From Verrucomicrobiota bacterium (lineage in GTDB: Bacteria; Verrucomicrobiota; Verrucomicrobiia; Opitutales; Opitutaceae), in the NCBI GenBank assembly GCA_018239675.1, contig JAFEGX010000146.1, positions 1-64,000 of the forward strand: a stretch of 64,000 nt of DNA, written 5' to 3'. A program made the position numbers and the translations under genes. The number at the start of each line of letters is the position of its first letter. Position 1 is the first letter of the stretch. Under the pieces are notes generated by a model. The model had not been told where the DNA came from and searched no databases. It saw only the letters and a list, made by a program, of their open reading frames with translations. This document shows, one piece after another, positions 52,469 to 61,831 of the stretch.

Positions 52469-53560
52469 CTAGGCAGCGCGGGCGCGATAGCGGTGGTAGG
52501 CGGCGCAGGCGCCCTCGCTCGAGACCATCGGGGCGCCCAGCGGATGCTCGGGCGTGCAGCGCGTGCCGAAGGCCGGGCAATGATGCGGCTTTTTCACGCC
52601 GCGCATGATCTCGCCGCTGATGCACTCGCTCGCGGCCCGGGCCGCGCAGGCCGCGCACGGAAAGCGGCGCAGCGCGTCGTAGGCGGCGTACTCCGGACGC
52701 ACGGCCAGGCCGCTGGCGGGAATCACGCCCAGACCGCGCCAGTCGCGGTCCGCCACCACGAAGACGCGCTCGACGATCCCGCGGGCATGCACGTTGCCTT
52801 CGGTGCGGACGGCGCGCGAGTAGGCGTTCTCCACCTCGGCGCGGCCCGACTCGAGCTGTTTCACGCAGAGCAGGATGCCCTCGAGGATGTCCACGGGCTC
52901 GAAGCCGGTGATGATGATCGGCGCATGGTGGTCGCGCGCGATCGGTCCGTACTCCTGCACGCCCATGATCGTGCAGACGTGGCCCGCGGCGAGGAAGCCT
53001 TGCACCCGGTTGTCCGGCGCGCCGAGGATCGCCCGCATCGCGGGCGGCACCAGCACATGCGAGGTCAGGAGCGAGAAGTTGCGGACGCCCTCGCGCTCCG
53101 CCCGCAGCACCGCCATGGCGTTGGCCGGCGCCGTCGTCTCGAAGCCGACGGCAAAGAACACCACCTCGCGGCCGGGGTGCTCGCGGGCGAGGGCCACGGC
53201 GTCCAGCGGCGAGTACACGATCCGGATGTCGCCGCCGCGGGCCTTTGCCGTCAGCAGGTCGATGCCGTTGCCCGGCACGCGGAGCATGTCACCGAACGAG
53301 CAGAGGATCACCCGATGCTGCAGCGCCAGGTCGACCGCGGTGTCGATGAGGTCGGCGCTGGTCACGCACACCGGGCAGCCCGGCCCGTGGACCAGGGTGA
53401 TCGCCGGCGGGAGCAGGTCATCCAAGCCGAACTTCACGATCGCGTGCGTCTGGCCGCCGCAGATCTCCATGATCGTCCACGGCTGGGTCACCGTGCGGGC
53501 GATCGCGTCGGCCAGTCCCCGGACGAGGCCGGCGTCGCGGTATTCGTCGACGTATTTCAT
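52469..53560 (-). CDS. hypD: Hydrogenase maturation protein HypD
   Basis: 363 residues. The iron-binding scaffold motifs are visible: [20 protein letters not shown], and the C-terminal cysteine-rich [4Fe-4S] site ([34 protein letters not shown]). With HypC it assembles the Fe(CN)2CO unit. Its ATG overlaps the HypC stop (ATGA). Confidence 0.95.
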   Translation of the reverse strand: MKYVDEYRDAGLVRGLADAIARTVTQPWTIMEICGGQTHAIVKFGLDDLLPPAITLVHGPGCPVCVTSADLIDTAVDLALQHRVILCSFGDMLRVPGNGIDLLTAKARGGDIRIVYSPLDAVALAREHPGREVVFFAVGFETTAPANAMAVLRAEREGVRNFSLLTSHVLVPPAMRAILGAPDNRVQGFLAAGHVCTIMGVQEYGPIARDHHAPIIITGFEPVDILEGILLCVKQLESGRAEVENAYSRAVRTEGNVHARGIVERVFVVADRDWRGLGVIPASGLAVRPEYAAYDALRRFPCAACAARAASECISGEIMRGVKKPHHCPAFGTRCTPEHPLGAPMVSSEGACAAYHRYRARAA

Positions 53561-53826
53561 GGGGGCGACGCCTCCATCTGCGCGGGATCAAGCCCGTCGA
53601 GCTCGCCCATCGCCTTGAGGTACTTGAAGGTCTCGGCCGCCTCCTGCGGGTCGATCGTGCTGATCGCGACGCCGACATGGACGAGCACATAGTCGCCGAG
53701 CTTGGCCTCCGGCGTGCAGGTGAGGCTGACCTGTTTCACGACGCCGGCGAAACTGACCTTGGCCGAGCGGAGGAGCGGGTCGCCCTCGGTCACTTCAACG
53801 ATTTTTCCTGGGACGGCGAGGCACAT
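53557..53826 (-). CDS. hypC: Hydrogenase maturation chaperone HypC
   Basis: 89 residues, starting [10 protein letters not shown] with the essential cysteine at residue 2, and [16 protein letters not shown] in the OB-like barrel. It carries the iron centre to the hydrogenase large subunit. It lies 39 bp downstream of hypF and overlaps hypD. Confidence 0.95.
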   Translation of the reverse strand: MCLAVPGKIVEVTEGDPLLRSAKVSFAGVVKQVSLTCTPEAKLGDYVLVHVGVAISTIDPQEAAETFKYLKAMGELDGLDPAQMEASPP

Positions 53827-53865
53827 GGTGTTTGGGGGACAAGGGTTGGGGGCAGGGCGCGGAAA

Positions 53866-56181
53866 CTAGGCGGGGAGCGTGACGGTGGTGAGGTTCCAGA
53901 GGGCGCCGAGCGCCTGGCCGGCGGCGATGTTGCCGTCGTTCGGGGGGAGATCGCGGTGAAACAGCACCCGGAAGCCCGCCTCGCGCAGCGCCGCGGCCGT
54001 GAGGTCGAGCAGCAGCGCGTTCTGGAAGCAGCCGCCGGTGAGCGCGACCGTGCCGGCGCCGGCGCGGCGGGCCATCTCGACGATGCCGTGGGCCAGGGCG
54101 CGGTGAAACGCGAGCGCGAGCGGACCGGGCTCCTGTCCCGCGGCGCGGCGCGCAAGCAGCTGCTCCAGCAGCGGGGCCCAGTCGAGCTCGCAGTCGGCCC
54201 CCGCGCCGGCCTCGCGCACGGCCAGCGCCAACGGCGTGAACAGCCCGCGGCCGGAACGCGCCGCGGCCTCCACCGCGAGCGGCGTCTGGCCCTCAAACTG
54301 GTTGTGCGTGCCCAGTCCGAGCAGCGCGCCCACGCCGTCGAAGAGCCGCCCGGCGCTCGACGTGACCGGGGAGTTGAGGCCCCGCACCAGCATCGTGTGC
54401 AGCGTCGCGGACTCGCTGGCGCCGAGGCCGAAGCCGTGGGCCGCGGGACCGAAGTGCCCCTCCATCGCCTCGTGGATCAGGCCGAGCGCGACCCGGCGCG
54501 CGTCGCGCACCGCCGCCTCGCCGCCCGCGAGCCGGAACGGGCGCAGCCGGCCGAACCGCCGCGCCGCGCCGCCCTGGAGCAGGATGAACTCGCCGCCCCA
54601 CACCGTGCCGTCCTCGCCGTAGCCGGTGCCGTCCCACGAGACGCCCAGCACGCCGTCCGCCGGATGCTGGTGCTCGAGCAGGCACGCGAGCACGTGCGCA
54701 AGGTGGTGCTGCACCGCCACGACCGGCAGGCCGAGGCGCAGCGCATGCTGCGTCGAGGCGTAGTCCGGATGCTTGTCGCACGCGACGCCGGAGAAGGCCG
54801 CCTCGTGCAGCTGGCCCAGCACCTCGATCGTGCGCCGGAACGCGGCCAGCGTCGCGGCGCCGGCCAGGTCGCCGATGTGCGGGCTCAGCACCACCTGGTC
54901 GCCGGCGGCGACGCCCACGGTGTTCTTCATCTGCGCGCCGACGCACAGGAGATGGCCGGGCAGATTCCCGGGCAGGCCCAGCGGGGCCGGCGCCCAGCCG
55001 CGGGCCCGGCGCAGGAGGATCGGGCCGACGTGCGCCAGCCGCATCACGGAATCGTCAACCGGATGGGCGATCGGCCGGTCGTGATCCAGGAACGCGTCCG
55101 CGATGCCCGCGAGCCGCTCATGCGCCTCCTCCGCGGCGGTGCACAGCGGCTCCTCGGATAGGTTGGCGCTCGTGGCCACGAGCGGGCCGCCGTGCGCGCG
55201 GAGCAGCAGGACGTGCAGCGGCGTGTACGGCAGCAGCGCGCCGATCCACGGATTGCGCGGCGCGAGCGACTCGGCCAGCCGCGTCCCGGGCCGGCGAGCC
55301 AGCAGCACGATCGGCGCGGCCGGGGAAGTCAGCAGCCGGCCGGCCTCGTCGGGCACCTCGGCCACGGCCCGCACCGCGGCCAGGTCGCGGAACATGACGG
55401 CCAGGGGCTTTTCCTCGCGGTGCTTGCGGCGGCGCAGCTCCAGGACCGCCGCCTCCGCGGTGGCGTCGACCATCAGGTGATATCCGCCGACACCCTTCAC
55501 GGCGACGATGCGCCCGTCCCGCAGCAGCGCCACCGCCGCGGCGAGGGCGGCGTCGCGCTCCGCGCGGACCTCGCCGGCCGGCCCGGTGAGGATCAGCCGC
55601 GGGCCGCACTGCGGGCAGGCGTTGGGCTGCGCGTGGAAGCGGCGGTCGAACGGGTCGTCGTACTCCGCCTGGCAGGCGGGGCACATCCGGAAGGCCCGCA
55701 TCGTCGTGCGCGGGCGGTCGTACGGCAGCGCCTCGATCAGCGAATAACGCGGACCGCACTGGGTGCAGTTGATGAATGGGTAGCCCCGGCGCCGGTCGCG
55801 GGGATCGAGCAGCTCCTCGCGGCAGGCGGGGCAGAGCGCGAGGTCGGGCGGGACCGAGGGCGTGACCGCGAGGCCGCGCGGCGGGCTGGCCAGGATGGCG
55901 AACTCCTCGCCGGCGGGCACGGCAGCCGGGTCCGGACGCCGCGACTCGACCGCGGCCACGCGCGCGGCGGCGGGCGCCTGCTCGCGGAGGGCGGCCGCAA
56001 AGGACCGCACGGCGGCGGCGGGGCCGATGGCCCGGATCAGGACACCCTGGGCGTCGTTGCGCACCCAGCCCCTCAGGCCGAGGCGAGAGGCGGTGCGCTG
56101 CACGAACGGCCGATAGCCCACCCCCTGCACGATCCCGCGGACGCGCAGCAGCAGGTCGGTCTGGTCGGCAACGGCGGGCAT
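53866..56181 (-). CDS. hypF: Carbamoyltransferase HypF
   Basis: 771 residues, in the expected order: acylphosphatase domain (1-95, GIVQGVGYRPFVQR), two zinc-finger-like CxxC pairs (CPACREEL, NCTQCGPRY, MCPACQAEY, ACPQCGPRL; ~110-200), a YrdC-like domain and a Kae1-like C-terminal domain (VQHHLAHVLACL, GVSWDGTGYGEDGTVWGGE). It activates carbamoyl phosphate and transfers it to the HypE cysteine. ATG at 56181, 22 bp after hypB. Confidence 0.95.
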   Translation of the reverse strand: MPAVADQTDLLLRVRGIVQGVGYRPFVQRTASRLGLRGWVRNDAQGVLIRAIGPAAAVRSFAAALREQAPAAARVAAVESRRPDPAAVPAGEEFAILASPPRGLAVTPSVPPDLALCPACREELLDPRDRRRGYPFINCTQCGPRYSLIEALPYDRPRTTMRAFRMCPACQAEYDDPFDRRFHAQPNACPQCGPRLILTGPAGEVRAERDAALAAAVALLRDGRIVAVKGVGGYHLMVDATAEAAVLELRRRKHREEKPLAVMFRDLAAVRAVAEVPDEAGRLLTSPAAPIVLLARRPGTRLAESLAPRNPWIGALLPYTPLHVLLLRAHGGPLVATSANLSEEPLCTAAEEAHERLAGIADAFLDHDRPIAHPVDDSVMRLAHVGPILLRRARGWAPAPLGLPGNLPGHLLCVGAQMKNTVGVAAGDQVVLSPHIGDLAGAATLAAFRRTIEVLGQLHEAAFSGVACDKHPDYASTQHALRLGLPVVAVQHHLAHVLACLLEHQHPADGVLGVSWDGTGYGEDGTVWGGEFILLQGGAARRFGRLRPFRLAGGEAAVRDARRVALGLIHEAMEGHFGPAAHGFGLGASESATLHTMLVRGLNSPVTSSAGRLFDGVGALLGLGTHNQFEGQTPLAVEAAARSGRGLFTPLALAVREAGAGADCELDWAPLLEQLLARRAAGQEPGPLALAFHRALAHGIVEMARRAGAGTVALTGGCFQNALLLDLTAAALREAGFRVLFHRDLPPNDGNIAAGQALGALWNLTTVTLPA

Positions 56182-56203
56182 GGCACAGGGCGGGGCGGTC
56201 GGA

Positions 56204-56998
56204 TCAGGCCTTGGCGGCCGGGGCGAGGCCGCGCAGGAAGTCGTACCACTCCGGCAAGCCCTCGCCGGAGCGGCTGGAGAGCTGGATGATCCGGGCCTGC
56301 GGCGCGATCCGGCGGATGTTGGCGACGGCGACGTCGCGCTTGAACCCAAGGGCGTCGGCAACGTCGACCTTGGTGAGGAGGACGAGGTGCGCGGACTTGA
56401 AGATCGGCGGGTACTTGAGGGGCTTGTCCTCGCCCTCCGTGGTGGAGAGGAGCACGACGCGCACCTGCTCGCCGAGGTCGAAGGAGGCCGGGCAGACGAG
56501 ATTGCCGACATTCTCGATGAAGAGGACCTTCACGCCGGCGAGGTCGAGCGACTCGACGCCGCGGGCGATCATGGCGGCGTCGAGGTGGCACGTGCCGCCG
56601 GTGGTGATCTGGGCGACGGGGGCGTGCGGCCGGTGCAGGCGGAGCCCGTCGTTGTCGGTCTCGAGGTCGCCGACGACCACGGCGCACCGGGTCTGGCGGC
56701 CGAACTCGTCGAGCGTGCGCTCAAGGAGCGTGGTCTTGCCGGCACCGGGGGACGACACGAGGTTGAGGGTGGCGAGGCCGCGGCCGAGAAAGTAGCCGCG
56801 GTTCCGCTCGGCGAGGAGGTCGTTCTTCTCGAGGAGCGGCACGCGAAGGTCGACCGCCCGGACCTGGGCGTCGAGGGTGGCGGCCGCCTCGGGGGCGAGC
56901 GGGCCGGAGAGTTGGCGGGCGGGCCGGGCGGCGGCGCCGCTGAGCGGGTGGACCTCGAAGTCCTCGGCCGGGTTCGGGGCGACAGGGGTGGAGTTCAT
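56204..56998 (-). CDS. hypB: Nickel-inserting GTPase HypB
   Basis: 264 residues. Walker [18 protein letters not shown], and the GTPase switch cysteine-histidine site [10 protein letters not shown] are visible, plus the G4-type LLTKVDVAD. The N-terminal ~60 residues are not the His-rich nickel-storage stretch found in some HypB, so nickel is presumably delivered by the adjacent transporter and HypA. The gene is 5 bp after hypA. Confidence 0.94.
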   Translation of the reverse strand: MNSTPVAPNPAEDFEVHPLSGAAARPARQLSGPLAPEAAATLDAQVRAVDLRVPLLEKNDLLAERNRGYFLGRGLATLNLVSSPGAGKTTLLERTLDEFGRQTRCAVVVGDLETDNDGLRLHRPHAPVAQITTGGTCHLDAAMIARGVESLDLAGVKVLFIENVGNLVCPASFDLGEQVRVVLLSTTEGEDKPLKYPPIFKSAHLVLLTKVDVADALGFKRDVAVANIRRIAPQARIIQLSSRSGEGLPEWYDFLRGLAPAAKA

Positions 56999-57003
56999 GG
57001 TGG

Positions 57004-57348
57004 TCAGGTCATTTCAATGCGGGAAAGCTCGAGCTCGCGGCCCGACCGGAGATCGGCGGAGAGGGCCGAGCAGGTCGGGCAGCGGGCGATGAAGCCGCCG
57101 TCGACGGGGAAGTCGGCGTCGCAGGCGGCGCAGTAGGCCCGGGCGGGGACGGCCTCGATCTCGAGCGCGGCGCCGGCGGCGAGGGTGCCGCGGGTCACAA
57201 CGTCGAAGGCGAAGCGGAGCCCGTCGGGCTCGACCCCGGCGAGGGCGCCGATGCGGAGGACGATCCGATGGACACGCCGGGCCGAGTGCGCGCGCGCTTG
57301 GCGGAGCACTGCGTCAATGGCGGATTCCATGATGCCGACCTCGTGCAT
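57004..57348 (-). CDS. hypA: Hydrogenase nickel chaperone HypA
   Basis: 114 residues. The N-terminal MHEVGIM supplies His2, the nickel ligand. Zinc-site pairs CAACDADF and CPTCSAL are in the C-terminal half. ATG at 57348 is chosen over an upstream in-frame ATG at 57441 because MHE is the invariant start. It opens the minus-strand hypABFCD-nik operon. Confidence 0.93.
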   Translation of the reverse strand: MHEVGIMESAIDAVLRQARAHSARRVHRIVLRIGALAGVEPDGLRFAFDVVTRGTLAAGAALEIEAVPARAYCAACDADFPVDGGFIARCPTCSALSADLRSGRELELSRIEMT

Positions 57349-57420
57349 GGGGCGGTGGGGTTGGCGCGCACTAGACGCCCCGACGCGAGGCGCGTCCAGC
57401 GTGCACGCGCGAAAACACAA

Positions 57421-57466
57421 ATTCTGCGCAGCCATTCCCAAAATCCGAGCAACAGGCTGCGCGAAT
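57421..57466. promoter_or_regulatory. Inverted repeat in the hypA-hyaA divergent regulatory region
   Basis: ATTCTGCGCAGCC (57421-57433) and GGCTGCGCGAAT (57455-57466) are inverse except for one extra base, with a 21-nt spacer. It is centred between the divergent hypA and hyaA starts (gap 57349-57579). This is the best candidate operator for hydrogenase control. I find no sigma-54 -24/-12 box. Confidence 0.45.
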
Positions 57467-57538
57467 TTTTCCTAGGATGCGCCGGTCCGTTTCACCCGGT
57501 TACCCACCCCAGTCACTCACCCCAACCCGCACCAAGAA

Positions 57539-57568
57539 CCCACCCGGCTTCGGCCGGGCGGGATTTTG
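57539..57568 (+). terminator. UUCG-loop hairpin just upstream of hyaA (possible attenuator)
   Basis: CCCACCCGGC-TTCG-GCCGGGCGGG forms a stem of about 10 bp with one mismatch and a stable UUCG tetraloop, followed by ATTTTGTTT. It ends 11 bp before the hyaA ATG. This looks like an intrinsic terminator placed in the hya leader, so hydrogenase expression might be controlled by readthrough. Confidence 0.55.
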
Positions 57569-57579
57569 TTTATCCGACC

Positions 57580-58734
57580 ATGCAATCGCTCAAGCAGCTC
57601 AACGAGACAGTGCCGACCATCTATGAACAGATGGTCTCGCGCGGCGTGGATCGCCGCGAGTTCCTGAAATTCTGCGCCTGGATGGGCGCGTACCTCGGTC
57701 TGGAGTCCTCGGCGGCCGCGCAGATCGCCCAGGCGATTGAAACCAAGCGGCGCCTCCCGGTGGTTTGGCTGCACTTCCAGGAGTGCACCTGCTGCAGCGA
57801 GTCGTTCATCCGCTCCTCCCACCCGATTGTCGCCGACATCCTGCTCGACAAGGTCTCGCTCGACTACACCGAGACCCTGCAGGCCGCCGCGGGCTACCAG
57901 GCCGAGGAGATTCTCCAGGACACCATCACGAAGTACAAGGGCGAGTACCTGATGCTCGTCGAAGGCTCGGTGCCGCTCGCGGCTGACGGCCACTACTGCG
58001 TGATCGCGGGCAAGTCTGCGCTCGAGACCGTGCGCGAGGTCGCCGCCGGCGCGAAGGCCATCATCGCGTGGGGCAACTGCGCGTGCTCCGGTTGCGTGCA
58101 GGCCGCCAACCCGAACCCGACGCAGGCCACGCCGATCAACGCGATCATCAAGGACAAGCCCATCGTCAACGTGCAGGGCTGCCCGCCGATCGCCGAGGTC
58201 ATGGCCGGCGTGCTCGTCCACCTTCTCACCTTCGACCGCATCCCGCAGCTCGACTCGCTGGGCCGCCCGAAGGCGTTCTACTCCCGTCGCGTGCACGACA
58301 CGTGCGCCCGCCGCGCCAACTACGACGCGGGCCTGTTCGTCGAGACGTTCGACGACGAGAACGCGCGCAAGGGCTATTGCCTCTACAAGGTCGGCTGCCG
58401 CGGCCCGAGCACCTACAACTCCTGCTCCACCATCAAGTGGAACAACGGTACCAGCTACCCGATCCAGTCCGGCCACGGCTGCATCGGCTGCTCCGAGGCG
58501 AAGTTCTGGGACAACGGGCCGTTCTACCAGCGGCTGACGAACTTCCCGGGCTTCGGCATCGAGTCCACGGCCGACAAGATCGGCCTCACCGTGGGCGGCG
58601 TCGCCGCCGCCGGCGCGCTGGCGCACGCGGTGCTCACCAACGTCCGCAAGGCGGACACCATCGGCGAGGGCCCCGGCGAGCACGCCGAGACGGCCGAGGC
58701 GCACCACCAGCAGCAGCAGGACGAGCAGAAATAA
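57580..58734 (+). CDS. hyaA: [NiFe]-hydrogenase small subunit, group 1d type
   Basis: 384 residues. A Tat signal [13 protein letters not shown] lies near residues 24-36 for export folded. The FeS ligands are ECTCCSESF (Cys 69, 71, 72), [11 protein letters not shown] (167, 169, 172), [14 protein letters not shown] and GHGCIGCSE. The extra cysteines at 71 and 172 correspond to those of E. coli Hyd-1 (C19, C120) that make the [4Fe-3S] proximal cluster conferring O2 tolerance. Cys169, where E. coli has serine, is additional. The C-terminus carries an anchor helix ([19 protein letters not shown]) and an acidic tail. The role is H2 oxidation on the periplasmic face. Confidence 0.95.
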   Translation: MQSLKQLNETVPTIYEQMVSRGVDRREFLKFCAWMGAYLGLESSAAAQIAQAIETKRRLPVVWLHFQECTCCSESFIRSSHPIVADILLDKVSLDYTETLQAAAGYQAEEILQDTITKYKGEYLMLVEGSVPLAADGHYCVIAGKSALETVREVAAGAKAIIAWGNCACSGCVQAANPNPTQATPINAIIKDKPIVNVQGCPPIAEVMAGVLVHLLTFDRIPQLDSLGRPKAFYSRRVHDTCARRANYDAGLFVETFDDENARKGYCLYKVGCRGPSTYNSCSTIKWNNGTSYPIQSGHGCIGCSEAKFWDNGPFYQRLTNFPGFGIESTADKIGLTVGGVAAAGALAHAVLTNVRKADTIGEGPGEHAETAEAHHQQQQDEQK

Positions 58735-58759
58735 CCCCTAACCGCGAAAGCAACCTGTC

Positions 58760-60487
58760 ATGAGCAATCGCATCGTAGTTGATCCCGTTACCCGCATCGA
58801 GGGGCACCTCCGCATCGAGGCCGAAGTCAAGGACGGCAAGATCGTGGACGCCTGGAGCGCCGGCACCATGGTGCGCGGCCTGGAAATCATCCTGAAGGGC
58901 CGCGACCCGCGCGACGCCTGGGCCTTCACGGAGCGCGTCTGCGGCGTGTGCACCACGGTGCACGCGCTCGCGTCGGTGCGCGCCGTCGAGGACGCCCTCG
59001 GCATGAAGATCCCGCCGGCCGCGGAGCTGATCCGCAACATCATGTACTGCATCCAGAACGTGCAGGACCACGTGATCCACTTCTACCACCTGCACGCGCT
59101 GGACTGGGTGGACGTGGTGAGCGCGCTGAAGGCGGACCCAGCCGAGACCTCGCGCATCGCGCAGAGCATCTCGCACTGGCCGAAGAGCTCGCCGGCGTAC
59201 TTCGCCGACCTGCAGAAGCGCCTGACGAGCTTCGTGGCCAGCGGCCAGCTCGGCATCTTCGCCAACGCCTACTGGGGCCACCCGGCCTTCAAGCTCCCGC
59301 CGGAGATCAACCTCATCGGCGTCGCGCACTACCTCGAGGCGCTGGAGTGGCAGAAGGAGGTCATCAAGGTCCACACGATCTTCGGCGGCAAGAACCCGCA
59401 CCCGAACTACCTCGTGGGCGGCATGCCGTGCTCGATCAACCTCGACGAGGCCAACGCCATCAACGCCGAGCGGCTCGCCCTCGTGGGCACGCTGCTGAAG
59501 CAGGCGCAGGACTTCGTCGAGCAGGTCTACTACCCGGACCTCCTCGCGGTGGCGCCGTACTACCTCGAGTGGGCCGGCATCGGCGGCGGCCTGGAGAACT
59601 ACCTGTGCTACGGTGACCTGCCGACGCAGGGCTTCACGAACCTCGCGAGCTACAAGTTCCCGCGCGGCGCGATCCTCGGCCGCAACCTCGCCGAGATCCA
59701 TCCGGTGGACCCGAAGGACACGCAGACGGGCATCGAGGAGTTCATCGACAACTCCTGGTACAACTACCAGGACGGCTCGATCGCCGGCGGCCGCCACCCG
59801 TGGGCCGGCGAGACCAACCTGAACTACAGCGGGCCCAAGACCCCGTACCAGTACCTCGACGTGGACAAGAAATACAGCTGGCTCAAGACGCCGCGCTGGA
59901 AGGGCCACGCGATGGAGGTCGGCCCGCTGGCGCGCATGCTCGTGGGCTTCGCCTCGAACCAGACCGAGACCAAGGAAGCGGTGCTCGAGGCGCTCGGCGC
60001 GCTGAAGGCCCCTTCGTCCGTGCTCTTCTCAACCCTCGGCCGCACGGCCGCCCGCGGCATCGAGGCCCGGCTCACGGCCCGCTGGGGCCTGGAGTTCTAC
60101 AACAGCCTGCTCGCCCTCGTGAAGGCCGGCGACACCCGCACGTTCACCAAGGACCTGTGGGAGCCGTCAACCTGGCCGGCCGAGGCCAAGGGCGTCGGCA
60201 CGAGCGAGGCGCCGCGCGGCGCGCTCGCCCACTGGATCGTGATCAAGGACCGCAAGATCGAGAACTACCAGCTGGTCGTCCCGTCCACCTGGAACGCCTC
60301 GCCCCGCGACGCCAAGGGCCAGCGCTCGGCCTATGAGGCCTCGCTGATCGGCACGCCGGTCCACGACCCGAAGCAACCCCTCGAGATCATCCGCACCATC
60401 CACTCGTTCGACCCGTGCCTCGCCTGCGCCGTCCACCTCTACGAGAACGGCACCGAGGTCGCGCACCACGAGCTGATGGTCAAATAA
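58760..60487 (+). CDS. hyaB: [NiFe]-hydrogenase large subunit
   Basis: 575 residues. L1 motif FTERVCGVCTTVHALAS (Cys61, Cys64) and L2 DPCLACAVH (Cys553, Cys556) hold the NiFe site. The 16-residue tail after His559 is expected to be removed by HyaD once nickel is inserted. It lies 25 bp after hyaA. The protein lacks its own signal and would travel with HyaA by Tat. Length and motifs fit group 1 membrane-bound uptake hydrogenases. Confidence 0.97.
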   Translation: MSNRIVVDPVTRIEGHLRIEAEVKDGKIVDAWSAGTMVRGLEIILKGRDPRDAWAFTERVCGVCTTVHALASVRAVEDALGMKIPPAAELIRNIMYCIQNVQDHVIHFYHLHALDWVDVVSALKADPAETSRIAQSISHWPKSSPAYFADLQKRLTSFVASGQLGIFANAYWGHPAFKLPPEINLIGVAHYLEALEWQKEVIKVHTIFGGKNPHPNYLVGGMPCSINLDEANAINAERLALVGTLLKQAQDFVEQVYYPDLLAVAPYYLEWAGIGGGLENYLCYGDLPTQGFTNLASYKFPRGAILGRNLAEIHPVDPKDTQTGIEEFIDNSWYNYQDGSIAGGRHPWAGETNLNYSGPKTPYQYLDVDKKYSWLKTPRWKGHAMEVGPLARMLVGFASNQTETKEAVLEALGALKAPSSVLFSTLGRTAARGIEARLTARWGLEFYNSLLALVKAGDTRTFTKDLWEPSTWPAEAKGVGTSEAPRGALAHWIVIKDRKIENYQLVVPSTWNASPRDAKGQRSAYEASLIGTPVHDPKQPLEIIRTIHSFDPCLACAVHLYENGTEVAHHELMVK

Positions 60488-60497
60488 AGGACCCGCC

Positions 60498-61274
60498 ATG
60501 AATGGCCCCGCGCCTGACTCGCACGACTTCCAGCGTGTTTATGTCTGGGAGCAACCCGTGCGCTGGTTCCACTGGATCAACGCCGCGTGCATCGTGACGC
60601 TCGGCGTCACCGGCTGGATGATCGCCCATCCGCCCGCGCTGATGAACTCGAACGAGGCCTCGTTCAGCTACTGGTTCGGCTCGGTGCGCTTCGTGCACTT
60701 CGTCGCCGCCTACGTGCTGCTCGTGAACTTCCTGTTCCGGCTGTACTGGTCGGTGATGGGGAACAAGTACGCCAACTGGCGGAACTTCTTCCCGCTCACG
60801 AAGGCCCAGCTCCGGCAGATCGGGGACGTGCTGAAGGTCGACGTCCTCCAGTTCAGCAACAAGCCGGTCGAGACCCTCGGGCACAACTCGATGGCCTACT
60901 TCACGTACACCGCGACGGGCCTGCTGACGATCTTCCAGATCCTCACGGGCTTCGCGCTGTACGCGCCGACCAGCGCCGCCTGGCTCCCGCAGCTGTTCAC
61001 GTGGGTCACCCCGCTGTTCGGCAGCGAGTATAACGTGCGCATCTTCCACTACGCGGCCCTGTGGCTGTTCGTGGTGTTCACGATCGTGCACGTGTACCTC
61101 GTGTTCTACCACGACTACGTCGAGGGCCACGGCGTGATCTCCTCGATCGTGGGTGGCTGGAAGTTCATGGAGAAAAACCAGATGGCGGCCGAGCAGGCCA
61201 CCGGCATGTCGCCCTTCCCGTGGCGCCAGCGCCGGAAGGCCAAGCCGGCGCCACCCGCCACCCCGCCCGCCTGA
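60498..61274 (+). CDS. hyaC: Hydrogenase b-type cytochrome subunit
   Basis: 258 residues, four membrane helices (~20-45, 65-90, 135-165, 185-215). Heme-ligand histidines are in VRWFHWINA and VRFVHFVAAYV, and in the later FHYAALWLFVVFTIVHVYLVFYHDY. It anchors HyaAB and passes electrons to quinone. The C-terminus is a basic, proline-rich extension. It is 10 bp after hyaB. Confidence 0.93.
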   Translation: MNGPAPDSHDFQRVYVWEQPVRWFHWINAACIVTLGVTGWMIAHPPALMNSNEASFSYWFGSVRFVHFVAAYVLLVNFLFRLYWSVMGNKYANWRNFFPLTKAQLRQIGDVLKVDVLQFSNKPVETLGHNSMAYFTYTATGLLTIFQILTGFALYAPTSAAWLPQLFTWVTPLFGSEYNVRIFHYAALWLFVVFTIVHVYLVFYHDYVEGHGVISSIVGGWKFMEKNQMAAEQATGMSPFPWRQRRKAKPAPPATPPA

Positions 61275-61276
61275 CC

Positions 61277-61801
61277 ATGCTGCTGCTCGATTCGCGCCTC
61301 GAGGGCGAGGACTACTCCCGGACTCCGGTCGGGGTCCCGGACGCCCGCGTGCTCATCCTCGGCATTGGCAACGTGCTGATGGGGGACGAGGGCGTGGGCG
61401 TGCACGTCCTCCGCCTGCTGGAGCAGGAGCCGGGCGCCCCGGGCGTGCGGCTCCTCGACGGCGGGACGGGCGGCGTGAACCTCCTGGCCGAGTTCGAGGG
61501 CGTGCGGGCGGTGATCCTCGTCGACGCGACGCTGGACCAGCGCCCGGCCGGCACGGTCCGGCAGTTCCGCGTGGACCGCGTGGGCGACCTGCCCCGCGGC
61601 CTTGGGGCGCACGACTTCGGGCTCAAGGACCTGTTTGCCGCGCTGGCGCTGATCGGCCAGCTGCCAGAACTCCACCTCTTCACGATCTCGGTGGAGACAG
61701 TCCGGCCGATGTGCACGGAGCTTTCCCCCGCGGTGGCCGCGGCGGTGCCCGAGGTGGCCCTGGCCGCGCGCGCCCTCGCCTGTCGCCTCGCCGCCGTCTA
61801 G
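61277..61801 (+). CDS. hyaD: Hydrogenase maturation endopeptidase
   Basis: 174 residues. The nickel-sensing ligands of the HyaD/HybD fold are in LGIGNVLMGDEGVGV (Glu), DATLDQRPAG (Asp) and the later GAHDFGLKDL (His). It trims the 16-residue C-terminal extension of HyaB. The start ATG is 2 bp after the hyaC stop. It is the last gene of the hya operon. Confidence 0.93.
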   Translation: MLLLDSRLEGEDYSRTPVGVPDARVLILGIGNVLMGDEGVGVHVLRLLEQEPGAPGVRLLDGGTGGVNLLAEFEGVRAVILVDATLDQRPAGTVRQFRVDRVGDLPRGLGAHDFGLKDLFAALALIGQLPELHLFTISVETVRPMCTELSPAVAAAVPEVALAARALACRLAAV

Positions 61802-61831
61802 CGCGAGGCTGCAGGGCTGGGCTGGGATCGG

